From Hyphomicrobium nitrativorans NL23 (lineage in GTDB: Bacteria; Pseudomonadota; Alphaproteobacteria; Rhizobiales; Hyphomicrobiaceae), in NCBI RefSeq assembly GCF_000503895.1, contig NC_022997.1:764501-828500 (forward strand): a stretch of 64,000 nt of DNA, written 5' to 3'. Shown here in pieces: positions 1 to 8,599 of this stretch. Each line of letters starts with the position of its first letter. Position 1 is the first letter of the stretch. A model generated the notes under the pieces. It ran no database searches and was not told the DNA's origin. It was given only the letters and a program-made list of their open reading frames with translations. The translations under genes were made by a program, and so were the position numbers.

Positions 1-564
1 TGGACCGTCGATACGGGGCCTATCGTCGAGTCCGATGAAGAAATCTGGGTGGACATCGACGCGGCCCTTTCCAAAGGCAAGGTGCCGGTGGCGGCGGCCA
101 TGGTCCGGCATCACCTGGAATATGCCGTGCCCCATCTGGCAGAGAATTTAGGCGCCAGAGCTGTCTTCAGATCGGACGGTGCATATGAACTCGGCGATCT
201 TCTGCCGAGTGTGCTCGCCCGTATGGGCGAACTCTTCGGCAAGGCGGCAGACGCCGCCAATTCCTGGAGCGATGCTGAGGCGCGACAGGCAGCGTCGGAT
301 CGAAAATCAAAGCTTTCCGCTTCCAACGGCGCAAGCAATGTCGAGCAATGGGCTGTCAACAAGGCGGTCCACTACAATGCATGGGCGAATTTCGGCAAGA
401 AGGATTTTCAGCCTGTGGTGGCCGCTTTCAAGGATCTGATGGCTCAATTTCGCTGCGAGAAATGTCAGTCCTGGCTCTACATCACCCCCAAAGGGTCCTC
501 GCCGGAGACGCTGCGCTGCTCATGCTCGGCAATAAGTATGAACTTAAAGGGAAAACCCAAGTAA
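1..564 (+). CDS. C-terminal part of a large, probably AAA/SMC-like ATPase (partial)
   Basis: The frame is already open at base 1 and ends with TAA at 562-564, so only the last 187 codons are present and the true start lies left of the window. The tail carries two cysteine pairs, CEKC and CSC, about 20 residues apart, which look like a zinc-binding end. The pattern of an HHLEY segment followed by NLGA and a Cys tail recalls the C-termini of large AAA-family ATPases found in mobile and defence loci, but the Walker motifs that would prove this would lie upstream. The assignment rests on recollection of the family and is tentative; the coding call itself is solid. Confidence 0.55.
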   Translation, partial: WTVDTGPIVESDEEIWVDIDAALSKGKVPVAAAMVRHHLEYAVPHLAENLGARAVFRSDGAYELGDLLPSVLARMGELFGKAADAANSWSDAEARQAASDRKSKLSASNGASNVEQWAVNKAVHYNAWANFGKKDFQPVVAAFKDLMAQFRCEKCQSWLYITPKGSSPETLRCSCSAISMNLKGKPK

Positions 565-1183
565 GCCGCGCTTTTCTGGTCTCTTTGTTTTGGTGATCAA
601 ACGAACAATTGGAGGCCGGCCGCCTCCGGCCTTCAGGCCGGTCGGGCTCTCGTGAACGGAACCCCGAGAGTGGCGGGTTTCCGCCATGCGGCTTCGATCC
701 CTTGCGGAATGCTGCGGGGCAGCGTGTCCGAGGATCGGAGGTTGGCTAACCTCCCTGCGTGCAGGGCGACATTGATCAAATCCCGGACATTACAGTGCAT
801 CCTGATGCTGAGGCGCTGCTGGCCTATGACCATCCGGGAGAGTCGCTGACCAATTGGCAAGCTGTGCTGACGGCGAAGGCCTGGCTCGGGGATGATCTCG
901 GCTGCTTCTTCGTCGACGGGGAGCAGGGGGCTGTTCGCGCTGTTTTGGTCTTTCGCGCCGATCGTGCTTTTCAGGCGGAGGCAGGCAGCATGGACATGCG
1001 GAGCGCACCGATCGGCCAGCTGTTCGTGCTTGAGGTTGTCTGCGGCGCACGGCGGACGCCGAGTGTATTGAAGGCCGATCCGGTCCGCTGAATGCCATTG
1101 TAATATTGCTGCAGCGCGCCATGACTCGGGATCGCTGGCGGCCATCATCCTTCGCGGTTCAACAAGAAAAACGAAGGATGATC
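565..1183. other. 619-bp stretch with no convincing gene
   Basis: Several overlapping open frames exist on both strands (for example 759-1091 plus and 633-1148 minus), but none has a good ribosome binding site or a recognisable domain. A perfect GC hairpin with 6-bp arms and a TTCA loop lies at 626-641, 62 bases after the preceding stop. It lacks a T tract, so it is only a weak terminator candidate. The stretch may be decayed coding sequence. Confidence 0.4.
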
Positions 1184-1684
1184 ATGTCTGCACACTCCCT
1201 GAAATACACGACCCATGAAGGTGTCACCAAGCTCGTGCCCCTCGATACGATCCGCCTCATTCGCCCAATGGCGGACGAGGACAAGGAACGTGCGAAAGAG
1301 TCGTTGAAAGAGAAGAGGGGGATCGACATCGACGCGGCCCGTGTGAATATCCGCATTGAATTCGGGGACAAGTCCTCGAAGCTGGCCCAGGAATCGCTCG
1401 ACGCGATCAAGGGGCAGGGCGTCGCTCTCGTCAATCTTGGTTCGGACCGCTATGTGCCGGCCGCCAACATCACCGGCGCCGAAGCCTTCACCAAGGAAGA
1501 CGCTGATCGGCTCAAGGGCGAGGACTACACCCTCAAGCAAACCTTCCGTTCGAAGGTCGAGACGAAGGCCGGCACGGTCCTGTCCTCCGCGACCCCCGTC
1601 CAGATTATGGAACGTCGTGCCAAGGCCATGGATGGCGTCCCGGCTAACAGCAGTAACAGAAAGCCAGTGGCCAAGCCGGCCTAA
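1184..1684 (+). CDS. Hypothetical soluble protein of a mobile region
   Basis: A 166-residue protein is predicted. The ATG at 1184 is preferred because GAAGGA stands six bases upstream; an in-frame ATG at 1178 overlaps that site. The product is charged and soluble, with no signal peptide or membrane segment. It is rich in Lys, Asp and Glu in the first half and ends in a basic Asn/Lys/Pro tail. I do not recognise a named domain. The lack of neighbours on the same strand and the accessory location suggest cargo of the mobile region. The function is unknown. Confidence 0.6.
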   Translation: MSAHSLKYTTHEGVTKLVPLDTIRLIRPMADEDKERAKESLKEKRGIDIDAARVNIRIEFGDKSSKLAQESLDAIKGQGVALVNLGSDRYVPAANITGAEAFTKEDADRLKGEDYTLKQTFRSKVETKAGTVLSSATPVQIMERRAKAMDGVPANSSNRKPVAKPA

Positions 1685-2229
1685 GAAAACAGCGCGAGGC
1701 AGCGGAGCAGCTGCTTTTCCTGCATTACATCGCCGGCTTTTGGGACGGACGCTAAGTAGAGAAAGCCGCCAAAGAGGACGCACGCGATGGTGCGCCGCGC
1801 AGCAACGCGTCGTCCCAATAGCGGAAGTGATGATCATCGCGCCGGGGCGAGTTGAGCATCACGGCGGGCAGATCCGCATCTAGGAGCAGAGCGGACGTCG
1901 AGCCGCCTCGCACAAGTGACAATGACCGGAGGCGAAGTTTCTTCAGGGCACTCGCCCGATGATTGCGCAGGCAACGCGCATCGGCGCCCTGTCGGTCGCT
2001 CCGATAACGCAAAGCCCTGGATTGGCTAGACTAGGCAGACACGAAGGCGGGCCGCCTGGGGCAGCGATCGCCTGGTTCGGAGTGCCGTAAACGCTTGAGG
2101 GCTGTAAGCGCCCCCGGCAGCAGCGCCGGAGGCGCGTGATCGGAGCCGGCCAATTTGGACGTCGTCAATTGGCGGTTCGATCTTAGAAGTATGCCGAGCG
2201 TTTTGGCGTTCCGATCGTTCGCACTCCGT
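1685..2229. other. 545-bp intergenic stretch, nothing recognised
   Basis: No frame on either strand combines a start, a ribosome binding site and a plausible protein. The short minus-strand frame at 1752-2012 is a low-complexity Arg/Ser-rich translation typical of a shadow. The stretch separates the hypothetical gene ending at 1684 from the stop of the ferritin-like gene at 2230. Confidence 0.4.
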
Positions 2230-2736
2230 CTAGCGCTTCGCCTCAGCTCCGGCGGCTTCGAGAGCGAGATACTTCTCCGTCAGCGGCTCAAGTTCGCTCC
2301 AGACCCAGTCGGCCATTGCGACCTCTTGCTCCAACAGCGTTTCGCAGGTGCGCGCGATCTCCGGTTCGCCCGCGACGCGTGCGGCTGCCACGAGCATTTT
2401 GTAAGATGCGGCTTCGAACTGCTCGAAGGCGGCGCTGGCGAGCGCGTTCTTGAGCACCTCGTCGCTCGACATCATGTGCATAAGGCCCTGCATATTAGCC
2501 GCGAGCTTCATAGTCCCGTCCTTCAACGACGACGTACTCTCTCCAAGCTTTTCGAGGCAGCCTTCCAGTGCGTCGCGCTGAGCGCGGGTTTCTTCGAGAT
2601 GAGCCTTGAGCCGCGGCAATGCCTCCGGATAGTTTTTGAGGCGTTCAATCTGGGTGCTTAGGAGCGTCTCGGCCTGGCCCTCCATGGCATGGGCATCCCG
2701 TAGCCAGGCCGCGAGCGATTCACGAGGCGATGTCAT
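2230..2736 (-). CDS. Ferritin-like DUF892 protein (YciE/YciF type)
   Basis: The 168-residue protein has the helical pattern of the DUF892 ferritin-like family: LRDAHAMEGQAETLL near residue 10, then YPEALPRLKAHLEETRAQ, with the spaced Glu/His residues that would form a di-iron site. Family members are stress-induced, often through the general stress response, and their exact chemistry is unsettled. The ATG at 2736 is chosen over an upstream in-frame ATG at 2766 because AAGGAAGGA sits just before it. The gene is divergent from the alcohol dehydrogenase, and an EcfG-like promoter lies about 50 bases upstream. A second DUF892 protein is encoded at 10773-11312. Confidence 0.85.
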   Translation of the reverse strand: MTSPRESLAAWLRDAHAMEGQAETLLSTQIERLKNYPEALPRLKAHLEETRAQRDALEGCLEKLGESTSSLKDGTMKLAANMQGLMHMMSSDEVLKNALASAAFEQFEAASYKMLVAAARVAGEPEIARTCETLLEQEVAMADWVWSELEPLTEKYLALEAAGAEAKR

Positions 2737-2786
2737 GACGTGGTCCTTCCTTGAATGACGTGCCACCGGATGTGGCGATGTATTGA

Positions 2787-2811
2787 AACCAAACGCCGCT
2801 CACGCAGTTCC
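2787..2811 (-). promoter_or_regulatory. Candidate EcfG (general stress sigma) promoter for DUF892 gene
   Basis: Reading the minus strand, GGAAC (2811-2807) is followed after exactly 16 bases by GGTT (2790-2787). The published EcfG consensus of alphaproteobacteria is GGAAC-N16/17-CGTT. The -10 element is 50 bases before the start codon at 2736. The match is by eye, supported by four similar sites in the same island. Confidence 0.6.
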
Positions 2812-2957
2812 ATTCGCATGAACACGCTGCTGCTCGCCCTTGCCGAACGCATACTGCGCGAAAATCCGATCGCGCGGCTGCCTTTCCGTATCCGGCTGAT
2901 GCTCGCGCATCTCCATCGATCGGAAACCGCGCTCGAACCGTGTGGTGCGCACGGAGC

Positions 2958-2982
2958 GGAACTGCGCAAGAAGCGTCACGTT
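2958..2982 (+). promoter_or_regulatory. Candidate EcfG promoter for the alcohol dehydrogenase gene
   Basis: GGAAC (2958-2962) and CGTT (2979-2982) are separated by 16 bases, a perfect match to the EcfG consensus. The site lies 82 bases before the start of the dehydrogenase at 3065 and would also serve the downstream membrane protein at 4251. Confidence 0.65.
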
Positions 2983-3064
2983 GAGCAGGAGTGACCGTCG
3001 CCGCCTTGCTGCTCGCGGTGCGTGCCAACTCACTGCGTACGCCGCCAAAACGAGAAGATATCGA

Positions 3065-4240
3065 ATGAAAGCAATCGTCTGGCACGGTAAAGAAGACGTG
3101 AGATGCGATACGGTTTCCGATCCGGAAATCGAAGAGCCGCGGGACGCGATTATCAAAGTGACGAGCTGCGCGATTTGCGGTTCCGACTTGCACCTCTTTC
3201 ACAATTTCATCCCCGCCATGATGCCCGGCGACATCATGGGGCATGAGATGATGGGCGAGGTGGTGGAGGTCGGCAGCGGGATCAATGGCAACCTCCGAAA
3301 GGGCGATCGCATCGTCGTGCCGTTCACCATTACCTGCGGCGAGTGCCATCAGTGCCGCCGCGGAAACTGGTCGGTTTGCGAGCGGACAAATCGGAAGAAA
3401 GAACTCGCCGAAAAAGCCTTCGGGCACACCACGGCCGGTCTTTTCGGGTACTCGCATTTGACGGGCGGTTATCCTGGGGGGCAGGCCGAGTACCTGCGTG
3501 TTCCGTTCGCCGACAGCACGCACATCAAAGTCCCCGACGGGATGCCGGACGATCAGGCGCTGTTTCTTGGAGACATTCTGCCGACCGGCTGGCAAGCGGC
3601 CGTTCAATGCGACATCGAACGCACCGACACGGTGGCCGTCTGGGGATGCGGTCCGGTTGGCCAGATGGCCATCCGGAGCGCCGTGCTCCTGGGCGCCGAA
3701 CAGATTATCGCGATCGACCGCCTCCCGGAACGCCTCAGCATGGCCGAGGCCGGCGGCGCCGTCGCGATCAACTTCGAAACGGAAAGCGTGATCGAGCGCC
3801 TCAACGAGCTAACCGACAACAGAGGGCCCGACAAGTGCATCGACGCAACCGGGCTCGAGGCGCACGTCTCGCTCACGCATCCGGATTCGGTGTACGACCG
3901 CGCCAAGCAGATGTTCATGCTCGCCAATGACCGTGCTCACGTTCTGAGAGAAATGATTTACGTGTGCCGTCCGGTGGGAACCATCTCGATCCCTGGGGTC
4001 TACAGCGGGCTCGCCGACAAGTTTCCCATCGGAATCGCGATGAACAAGGGACTGAGCTTCCGCATGGGGCAGACCCACGTCAAACGCTGGGCCGACGATC
4101 TGTCGAAGCGAATTGAGGACGGCGAGATCGATCCTTCGTTCGTCATCACCCACACGGTCGATCTCGATGCAGCGCCGGAGATGTACAAAGTCTTCCGGGA
4201 CAAGCGTGACAGCTGCATCAAGGTGGTCGTGAAGCCTTAA
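3065..4240 (+). CDS. Zinc-dependent alcohol dehydrogenase, glutathione-formaldehyde-dehydrogenase-like
   Basis: The 391-residue protein is a full-length medium-chain dehydrogenase. CAICGSDLHLFH supplies the first catalytic-zinc ligand, GHEMMGEV follows, and CGECHQCRRGNWSVC holds the structural-zinc cysteines. WGCGPVGQMA is the start of the Rossmann fold for NAD(P). Family members oxidise alcohols or S-hydroxymethyl-glutathione. The first in-frame ATG with the conserved MKAIVW start is at 3065. An EcfG-like promoter lies upstream and the next gene follows after 10 bases, so the two probably form an operon in a stress island. The physiological substrate cannot be read from the sequence. Confidence 0.9.
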   Translation: MKAIVWHGKEDVRCDTVSDPEIEEPRDAIIKVTSCAICGSDLHLFHNFIPAMMPGDIMGHEMMGEVVEVGSGINGNLRKGDRIVVPFTITCGECHQCRRGNWSVCERTNRKKELAEKAFGHTTAGLFGYSHLTGGYPGGQAEYLRVPFADSTHIKVPDGMPDDQALFLGDILPTGWQAAVQCDIERTDTVAVWGCGPVGQMAIRSAVLLGAEQIIAIDRLPERLSMAEAGGAVAINFETESVIERLNELTDNRGPDKCIDATGLEAHVSLTHPDSVYDRAKQMFMLANDRAHVLREMIYVCRPVGTISIPGVYSGLADKFPIGIAMNKGLSFRMGQTHVKRWADDLSKRIEDGEIDPSFVITHTVDLDAAPEMYKVFRDKRDSCIKVVVKP

Positions 4241-4250
4241 GGAGCTAGGA

Positions 4251-4790
4251 ATGTCTCTCGTTGCCAACGCGGTGCGGCCGAAGGGCGCTCCGAAAATTGT
4301 GAGCTCAGGACCGTCGTCGATCCAGCCCGAGGATCGCCTTGCCAAGTCCCTTGGGTGGTTCAGCATTGGGCTCGGGGCCGTGGAACTGTTTGCCGCTCCG
4401 CGAGTGACTCGGGCTCTCGGGCTTCAGGGCATGGAGGGCCTCGTCCGCCTGTTCGGCATTCGCGAGATTGCGAGCGGGATACTGACACTGTCGACGGAAA
4501 AGCGGGCAGGCGTCAAAAGCCGGGTGGCGGGCGACATGCTCGATATCGCCGTGCTCCTGAAAGGGCTCCACCCGCACAATCCGCAGCGTGGCAATGTGAA
4601 GCTCGCGCTCGCGGCCGTATCGGCCGCAACCGCACTGGACGTTTTCGTTGCATCGTCCTTGGAAGCCCGAGCGCGCCGGGGCGGGTCGGCGCGCCGATAC
4701 TCCGATCGGAGTGGATTTCCCGGTGGGCTGGCGAACGCCCGCAATCAATCGAAAAGTTCGCGCGGGGGAGTTAACGGCGGCACCGTTTGA
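4251..4790 (+). CDS. Small membrane protein, probably stress-linked
   Basis: The 179-residue product has hydrophobic stretches around GWFSIGLGAVELFA and LALAAVSAATALDVFVA, and a core with GLVRLFGIREIASGI and VAGDMLDIAVLL. I recall this arrangement from short membrane proteins and from the N-terminal part of some cyclase/dehydrase (SRPBCC) fusion proteins. Here the SRPBCC part is absent and a basic Ser/Arg/Gly tail follows. AAGGAG stands just upstream of the ATG and the gene begins 10 bases after the dehydrogenase stop, so co-transcription is likely. The function is unknown. Confidence 0.7.
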   Translation: MSLVANAVRPKGAPKIVSSGPSSIQPEDRLAKSLGWFSIGLGAVELFAAPRVTRALGLQGMEGLVRLFGIREIASGILTLSTEKRAGVKSRVAGDMLDIAVLLKGLHPHNPQRGNVKLALAAVSAATALDVFVASSLEARARRGGSARRYSDRSGFPGGLANARNQSKSSRGGVNGGTV

Positions 4791-4821
4791 CGCGTCGTCA
4801 CCTCGGGTCTCGCGCCTCGCG

Positions 4822-5001
4822 TTAGCGTGGCACCATGCAAATAACCCGCAGCAATTCGTCGACCGACGGATTGTAACCGTAGATCGCGAGGCGCCAAACG
4901 GGAGCGGTCGCCAGCAAAGCTCCAAACCCGAACAGCAGCCAGATCATCTCATTGGGTAAGGAGGGCGTTCGGCTTCGGTCTTCGCCATCGCGTCGGTTCA
5001 T
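4822..5001 (-). CDS. Small single-pass membrane protein
   Basis: The 59-residue protein has one clear membrane segment, MIWLLFGFGALLATAPVW, followed by a short polar tail. Its ATG at 5001 overlaps the stop of the upstream DUF2243 gene in an ATGA junction (4998-5001), which argues for translational coupling and for this start rather than the longer frame opening at 5103. The function is unknown; partnership with the DUF2243 protein is inferred from the coupling. Confidence 0.65.
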   Translation of the reverse strand: MNRRDGEDRSRTPSLPNEMIWLLFGFGALLATAPVWRLAIYGYNPSVDELLRVICMVPR

Positions 5002-5435
5002 GGCAACGGCCTTTGCTGGTGATGAACTGAGCGCATCAGGATCCAACCTCCCGCCAGCATCGCAGCGCCCCAGGCCAGAAAGGCGAGATCCCAGTAAATC
5101 CATTGGGCGAAGGGAACGGTCTCATTGACGTGATGGATGCCGAGAATGTGGTGGTTGATGGTTCCCTCGACGAGGTTGAATGCACCGAACCCCATCAGCA
5201 TGGAGCCGATCAGCATCCTGCCCGACCACAGGAGAGGGCGGCGTTGCGCACTGCGCCAGAGGACAAACAGGCCCCCGAGCACGAACAGGTAGGTGGCGCT
5301 GTGAAAGACTCCGTCCCAGAACGTATTGAGCTTCAACGCTTCGACCGACGTGAGCGGGTACCAACTGCTCAGCATCTGATGCCACTGCAAAAGCTGGTGC
5401 AGCACGATGCCGTCGAAAAACCCGCCGAGCCCCAA
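4998..5435 (-). CDS. DUF2243 membrane protein, N-terminus apparently shifted in frame
   Basis: The protein matches DUF2243 from GLGGFFDGIVLHQLLQWHQM onward, with four hydrophobic segments and conserved histidines (HQ, H in the first loop, HHxxxxHH later). The listed start is a TTG. The frame stays open to 5516 and encodes the expected FPLSAGILFGLGL, but contains no ATG or GTG there. A good ATG at 5491 begins MADKTDHRH, a typical family N-terminus, in another frame. One missing base near 5465 would join the two. The real gene may therefore start at 5491 with a frameshift or sequencing error. It lies downstream of the catalase and is coupled to the gene at 4822. Confidence 0.75.
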   Translation of the reverse strand: MGLGGFFDGIVLHQLLQWHQMLSSWYPLTSVEALKLNTFWDGVFHSATYLFVLGGLFVLWRSAQRRPLLWSGRMLIGSMLMGFGAFNLVEGTINHHILGIHHVNETVPFAQWIYWDLAFLAWGAAMLAGGWILMRSVHHQQRPLP

Positions 5436-5537
5436 TCCGAAGAGTATCCCCGCCGAAAGCGGAAATGTCGATGATCCGTCTTGTCCGCCATCACGCGGCG
5501 TCGCAATGGTTTGTTTTCATCACAATCGGTCTCCGGG

Positions 5538-6461
5538 CTACCGCGAAGCCTGATAAAGGCGAGACGCGATCTCGAACATCTCCTCGGGCGCGTAGTCCGG
5601 CGAGAATGCCGACGGCACGCCGGCCAGTTCGTGGATTTTTCCGCCCTCGGGCGCACCCTCGACAACTTCCAGACCACCGGGCGGGTCCCCGGGGAGCGCT
5701 TGCTCGTCCGCGCTCCATAAGCCTGCGATACCGGCGTAATCGCTGGGGCTGAAGGTGTAGAGACGGCGATGCGAGCCCTCAGCCAGGTACTTCTGGCTCT
5801 CGGGAATCTTGTCGAGATTGATATTGGGCACGGGAAGCATCTGCTCGATGTTCACCCCCGTTATCTTCTTGAGAGCGAGCGCGTACGAGTGTGCGTGAAC
5901 GGAGCCGCGTACCAATAGATAACCGCAGATCTCACGGCTCAGCGGATCGGAGACGGTCTCATAGACGCGAAGCTTATGTAGGCGCGCCCCGCATTCCAGA
6001 TGGAAGTTGTGGAGCAGGTCGAGCACGACGTTTCCGGTCGTGGTTATGAAATCGTTGTTCCAAGAGTGCCCGTTGCTGTTGACCGGTGCCGATCCACCTC
6101 CGTTGGACAGAAACGAAGCCGCCAGGCGAATGTCCTTCATTGCATCGAACGGCGAATCGCTGATGTCTCCGCCGTCCATCTCGTCCATTGCGGTGTCGGG
6201 ACCGTTGTTCAGCATCGCCACGCCGTTGCTCACGAGCTCGACGTGACCGAGTTCTTCCGCCGTGATGCTGGCGACCAGTTCGTAGAACGGTCTGAGCTTG
6301 CTTTTGCTTCGGAAGTTGAAGCTCTGGAACATGTAATTGCCGAGGGTCGACATCTCCCCATACTTGCCGCCAAGCAGTTCCTGAAGCGCGGCCGCCCCAT
6401 TCGGATCCTGTTGCGCCGGAGGGGGAAGCTCGATCTGAAGCCGGTCGATACGCAGGAACAT
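5538..6461 (-). CDS. katN: Manganese catalase
   Basis: The 307-residue protein is a non-haem manganese catalase that dismutates hydrogen peroxide. The ferritin-like core shows the dimanganese ligands at Glu36 (KYGEMSTLGNY) and Glu70/His73 (EELGH), a second Glu in FHLECGARLH and a His in GSVHAHSYAL. The C-terminal third, with EGGKIHELAGVPSAF, is the usual extension. AAGGAGG precedes the ATG. An EcfG-like promoter lies upstream at 6488-6512, and the DUF2243 gene follows, probably in the same transcript. The family assignment is firm; the symbol follows the Salmonella name. Confidence 0.93.
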   Translation of the reverse strand: MFLRIDRLQIELPPPAQQDPNGAAALQELLGGKYGEMSTLGNYMFQSFNFRSKSKLRPFYELVASITAEELGHVELVSNGVAMLNNGPDTAMDEMDGGDISDSPFDAMKDIRLAASFLSNGGGSAPVNSNGHSWNNDFITTTGNVVLDLLHNFHLECGARLHKLRVYETVSDPLSREICGYLLVRGSVHAHSYALALKKITGVNIEQMLPVPNINLDKIPESQKYLAEGSHRRLYTFSPSDYAGIAGLWSADEQALPGDPPGGLEVVEGAPEGGKIHELAGVPSAFSPDYAPEEMFEIASRLYQASR

Positions 6462-6487
6462 CGGAGCCTCCTTCTGATTTGTTGTGC

Positions 6488-6512
6488 AACCTTGGCGGCA
6501 GTTAAAGGTTCC
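6488..6512 (-). promoter_or_regulatory. Candidate EcfG promoter for the manganese catalase gene
   Basis: On the minus strand GGAAC (6512-6508) and GGTT (6491-6488) are 16 bases apart, 27 bases before the catalase start codon. Manganese catalase is a frequent member of EcfG regulons in this group, which supports the reading. Confidence 0.6.
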
Positions 6513-6579
6513 GGTTTATCAGCACGGCGAGACGCGGCGCTCGGCCGAGAACTCCCAGGGACATGAACGGAAGGACAGC

Positions 6580-6735
6580 ATGATCAAACCAAGTGGCCCC
6601 CGTAGCGGCCTCCGTATCGTGATAGGAGGCGTGATTGCCGCTTTGATCGTGACCGGGATCATGATGTTGCTCGCGGGTCCGCCCGATCCGGAGCAGGGAG
6701 AAAGCCTTCCCAATGCTCCGTCCCTCACCGAATAA
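6580..6735 (+). CDS. Small single-pass membrane protein
   Basis: The 51-residue protein consists of a basic start, one membrane segment (IVIGGVIAALIVTGIMMLLA) and a short acidic/Pro tail. GGAAGGA just upstream of the ATG at 6580 supports translation. It is divergent from the catalase gene. No function can be assigned. Confidence 0.6.
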   Translation: MIKPSGPRSGLRIVIGGVIAALIVTGIMMLLAGPPDPEQGESLPNAPSLTE

Positions 6736-6894
6736 AAAAAACGTCTGTGCCTGCTCCCGTCTCGCTGGTTGCGGCGTCCGCGGGGAGAAGGGACGCGACC
6801 GTCACGCACTGGGAGGCCAAATCCGAGGCCGCCGGGTGTCGCAGAAAACTTAGTCGATGAAGCGTCGCGCGAACGAGGGAGAGAGAACTCCGGT

Positions 6895-8127
6895 ATGAAA
6901 GAGCCGCCCCGAGATCCGTTTCCTGACAGCACTGTCGCTTTGGCTTGGGAAGGCTATCGGTTCGCGTCGAACAGGCTCCGCCGGTTCGGAACTGATGCTT
7001 TTTCCTGCCGTCTCATGATGAAGAAAGCCGTTTGCATCGGAGGGCCCGCAGCGGCCGCCCTTTTCTACGATTCCGGATCGGTAGAGCGGAAGGACGTCGC
7101 TCCGGGACGGATCGAGAAAACGCTACTGGGCCAGGGCGGTATCCATGGTCTTGATGGCCTCGCGCATCGCCACCGAAAAGAAATGTATCTTGAGCTTATG
7201 GGACCTCAGTCCCTCAGTTCGTTCACGCCAATTCTGGTGAGGACCTGGCGCGAGGCGGCGGCGTCATGGCAGCCAGGCACACGTCTCAATCTGTTCTCTG
7301 AAGCGCAGACGGTTCTATTCCGCACCATGTGCGAATGGGCCGGAATTCCTCTTGGCCCACGCGAAACGCAGCAACGTGCTGCTGATGCCGCCGCCATGGT
7401 CGACGCCTTCGGAGGCATTGCGTGGCGAAATTGGAAGGGACGCTTTGCCAGGCGGCGATCGGAACGATGGATGCACGGCATCGTCTCCGCGACACGTGAC
7501 CGAACTTCTGCTCCGTCGCCGACCAGCGCGCTCGCGCGCATCGCGAACTTTCGCGATGTCGACGGCAATCTGCTTCCAGCCGAAGTTACTGCGGTGGAGC
7601 TATTGAACGTGATCCGTCCGGCGCTGGCGATTCCCTATTTTCTCGATCTCGCAGCGCTAAAGTTGAGCGAAATCTCCGAAATGCGGGACCAGGTGGCATC
7701 CAATGACGAGATGCTCGATTGTTTCGTCCAGGAGCTCCGGCGCTTCTGTCCCTTCACGCCTTTCCTTGGCGCGCGCAGCCGCCGCGAAATCGCGTGGCAG
7801 GGTTTCCGGATCCCCTCGGATACTCTCGTCGTCCTAGATGTCTATGGCATTCATCGGGACGAACGCGTCTGGCAGAACGCCGCCGCTTTCGCGCCGCTCC
7901 GATTTCAAGGTGTCGGTGACTACAGATTTTCTTTGCTTCAGCAGGGCGGCGGCGATCACCTCAGCGGCCACCGCTGCGCAGGCGAATGGTTCACGATCGA
8001 AGCTCTCAAGTTTTTCTCGCGCGAACTGGCTCGGATGCCGTACGCGGTGATCCCGGCATCCTCATCCTTCTCTCTGACGCGCATTCCATCTCGCCTCATA
8101 CCCCCGGTTGCCTTACGCCTTGGGTGA
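6895..8127 (+). CDS. Cytochrome P450, CYP152-like fatty-acid peroxygenase
   Basis: The 410-residue protein carries the haem-thiolate motif HRCAGE preceded by the QGGGDHLSG loop typical of CYP152. In the I helix the usual acid-alcohol pair is replaced by Arg-Pro in NVIRPALAIP, the hallmark of hydrogen-peroxide-using fatty-acid hydroxylases and decarboxylases such as P450-BSbeta. Such enzymes need no reductase, and none is encoded nearby. The frame opens at 6769, but the start at 6895 matches the family N-terminus (PRDPFPDSTVALAWEGY). The gene sits next to the catalase, so peroxide could be either substrate or signal. The substrate is inferred from the family only. Confidence 0.88.
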   Translation: MKEPPRDPFPDSTVALAWEGYRFASNRLRRFGTDAFSCRLMMKKAVCIGGPAAAALFYDSGSVERKDVAPGRIEKTLLGQGGIHGLDGLAHRHRKEMYLELMGPQSLSSFTPILVRTWREAAASWQPGTRLNLFSEAQTVLFRTMCEWAGIPLGPRETQQRAADAAAMVDAFGGIAWRNWKGRFARRRSERWMHGIVSATRDRTSAPSPTSALARIANFRDVDGNLLPAEVTAVELLNVIRPALAIPYFLDLAALKLSEISEMRDQVASNDEMLDCFVQELRRFCPFTPFLGARSRREIAWQGFRIPSDTLVVLDVYGIHRDERVWQNAAAFAPLRFQGVGDYRFSLLQQGGGDHLSGHRCAGEWFTIEALKFFSRELARMPYAVIPASSSFSLTRIPSRLIPPVALRLG

Positions 8128-8198
8128 CCCTGGCGGGCTGCGCGTGCGCTCCCACCTCGTCCGGAACCTCCTAGAAAGATAGGGCTCCAGCCCTGCGT

Positions 8199-8477
8199 CT
8201 ACTGCGTCGTTCCAAAAGGAAGCGTGCGCCGAGCCTGCCAGATGAAATATCCTTGTGAGCGAATGCCCCGCAGAATCGGCTCCGGGTCGATAGGCGCGGG
8301 CACCGGATCGTGGACACCTAGGGAGAATGCGGCGCGCAAGGCCCACCCTCCTTCGCGGCGCGGTAAATTTTTACCGTGCGAGTCTAAACTCACGCCAAAC
8401 ATCGCTCCGTTACTGCTTTCGAAGAGATAAGCGGGTAAAGAATTGTCGTCAGGAACGGGTCCGATTGGCTGTCTCAT
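8199..8477 (-). CDS. Small conserved-looking hypothetical protein
   Basis: A 92-residue soluble protein starting MRQPIGPVPDD at 8477 and ending in WQARRTLPFGTTQ. I recall similar short proteins in Hyphomicrobiales but no function. The frame opens further upstream at 8570, but GAGCAAGG precedes the ATG at 8477 and a candidate EcfG promoter lies 28 bases upstream of it, which excludes the longer start. It is probably another member of the stress regulon. Confidence 0.6.
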   Translation of the reverse strand: MRQPIGPVPDDNSLPAYLFESSNGAMFGVSLDSHGKNLPRREGGWALRAAFSLGVHDPVPAPIDPEPILRGIRSQGYFIWQARRTLPFGTTQ

Positions 8478-8504
8478 GCCTTGCTCCGCGTCGGGCGATA
8501 AGAA

Positions 8505-8529
8505 AACACAACACGAACTCAACAGTTCC
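8505..8529 (-). promoter_or_regulatory. Candidate EcfG promoter for the small gene at 8199-8477
   Basis: On the minus strand GGAAC (8529-8525) and TGTT (8508-8505) are 16 bases apart. The first base of the -10 element differs from the consensus CGTT, as at several proven sites. Confidence 0.5.
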
Positions 8530-8599
8530 ACCCCCCGCTGGATGGTCGCCTCGGCCAGCTGCCCGGTCATATTTGCGCAAACAGATTTGTGTGGCGGAC

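Noticed and set aside
759-1091. Open frame of 110 codons on the plus strand, overlapped by one of 171 codons on the minus strand
   Set aside because: Neither has a ribosome binding site, a domain or a credible composition; they overlap almost fully and at most one could be real.
2818-2994. Possible small gene MNTLLLALAERILRENP between the divergent DUF892 and dehydrogenase genes
   Set aside because: No binding site, and it would lie across both candidate EcfG promoters.
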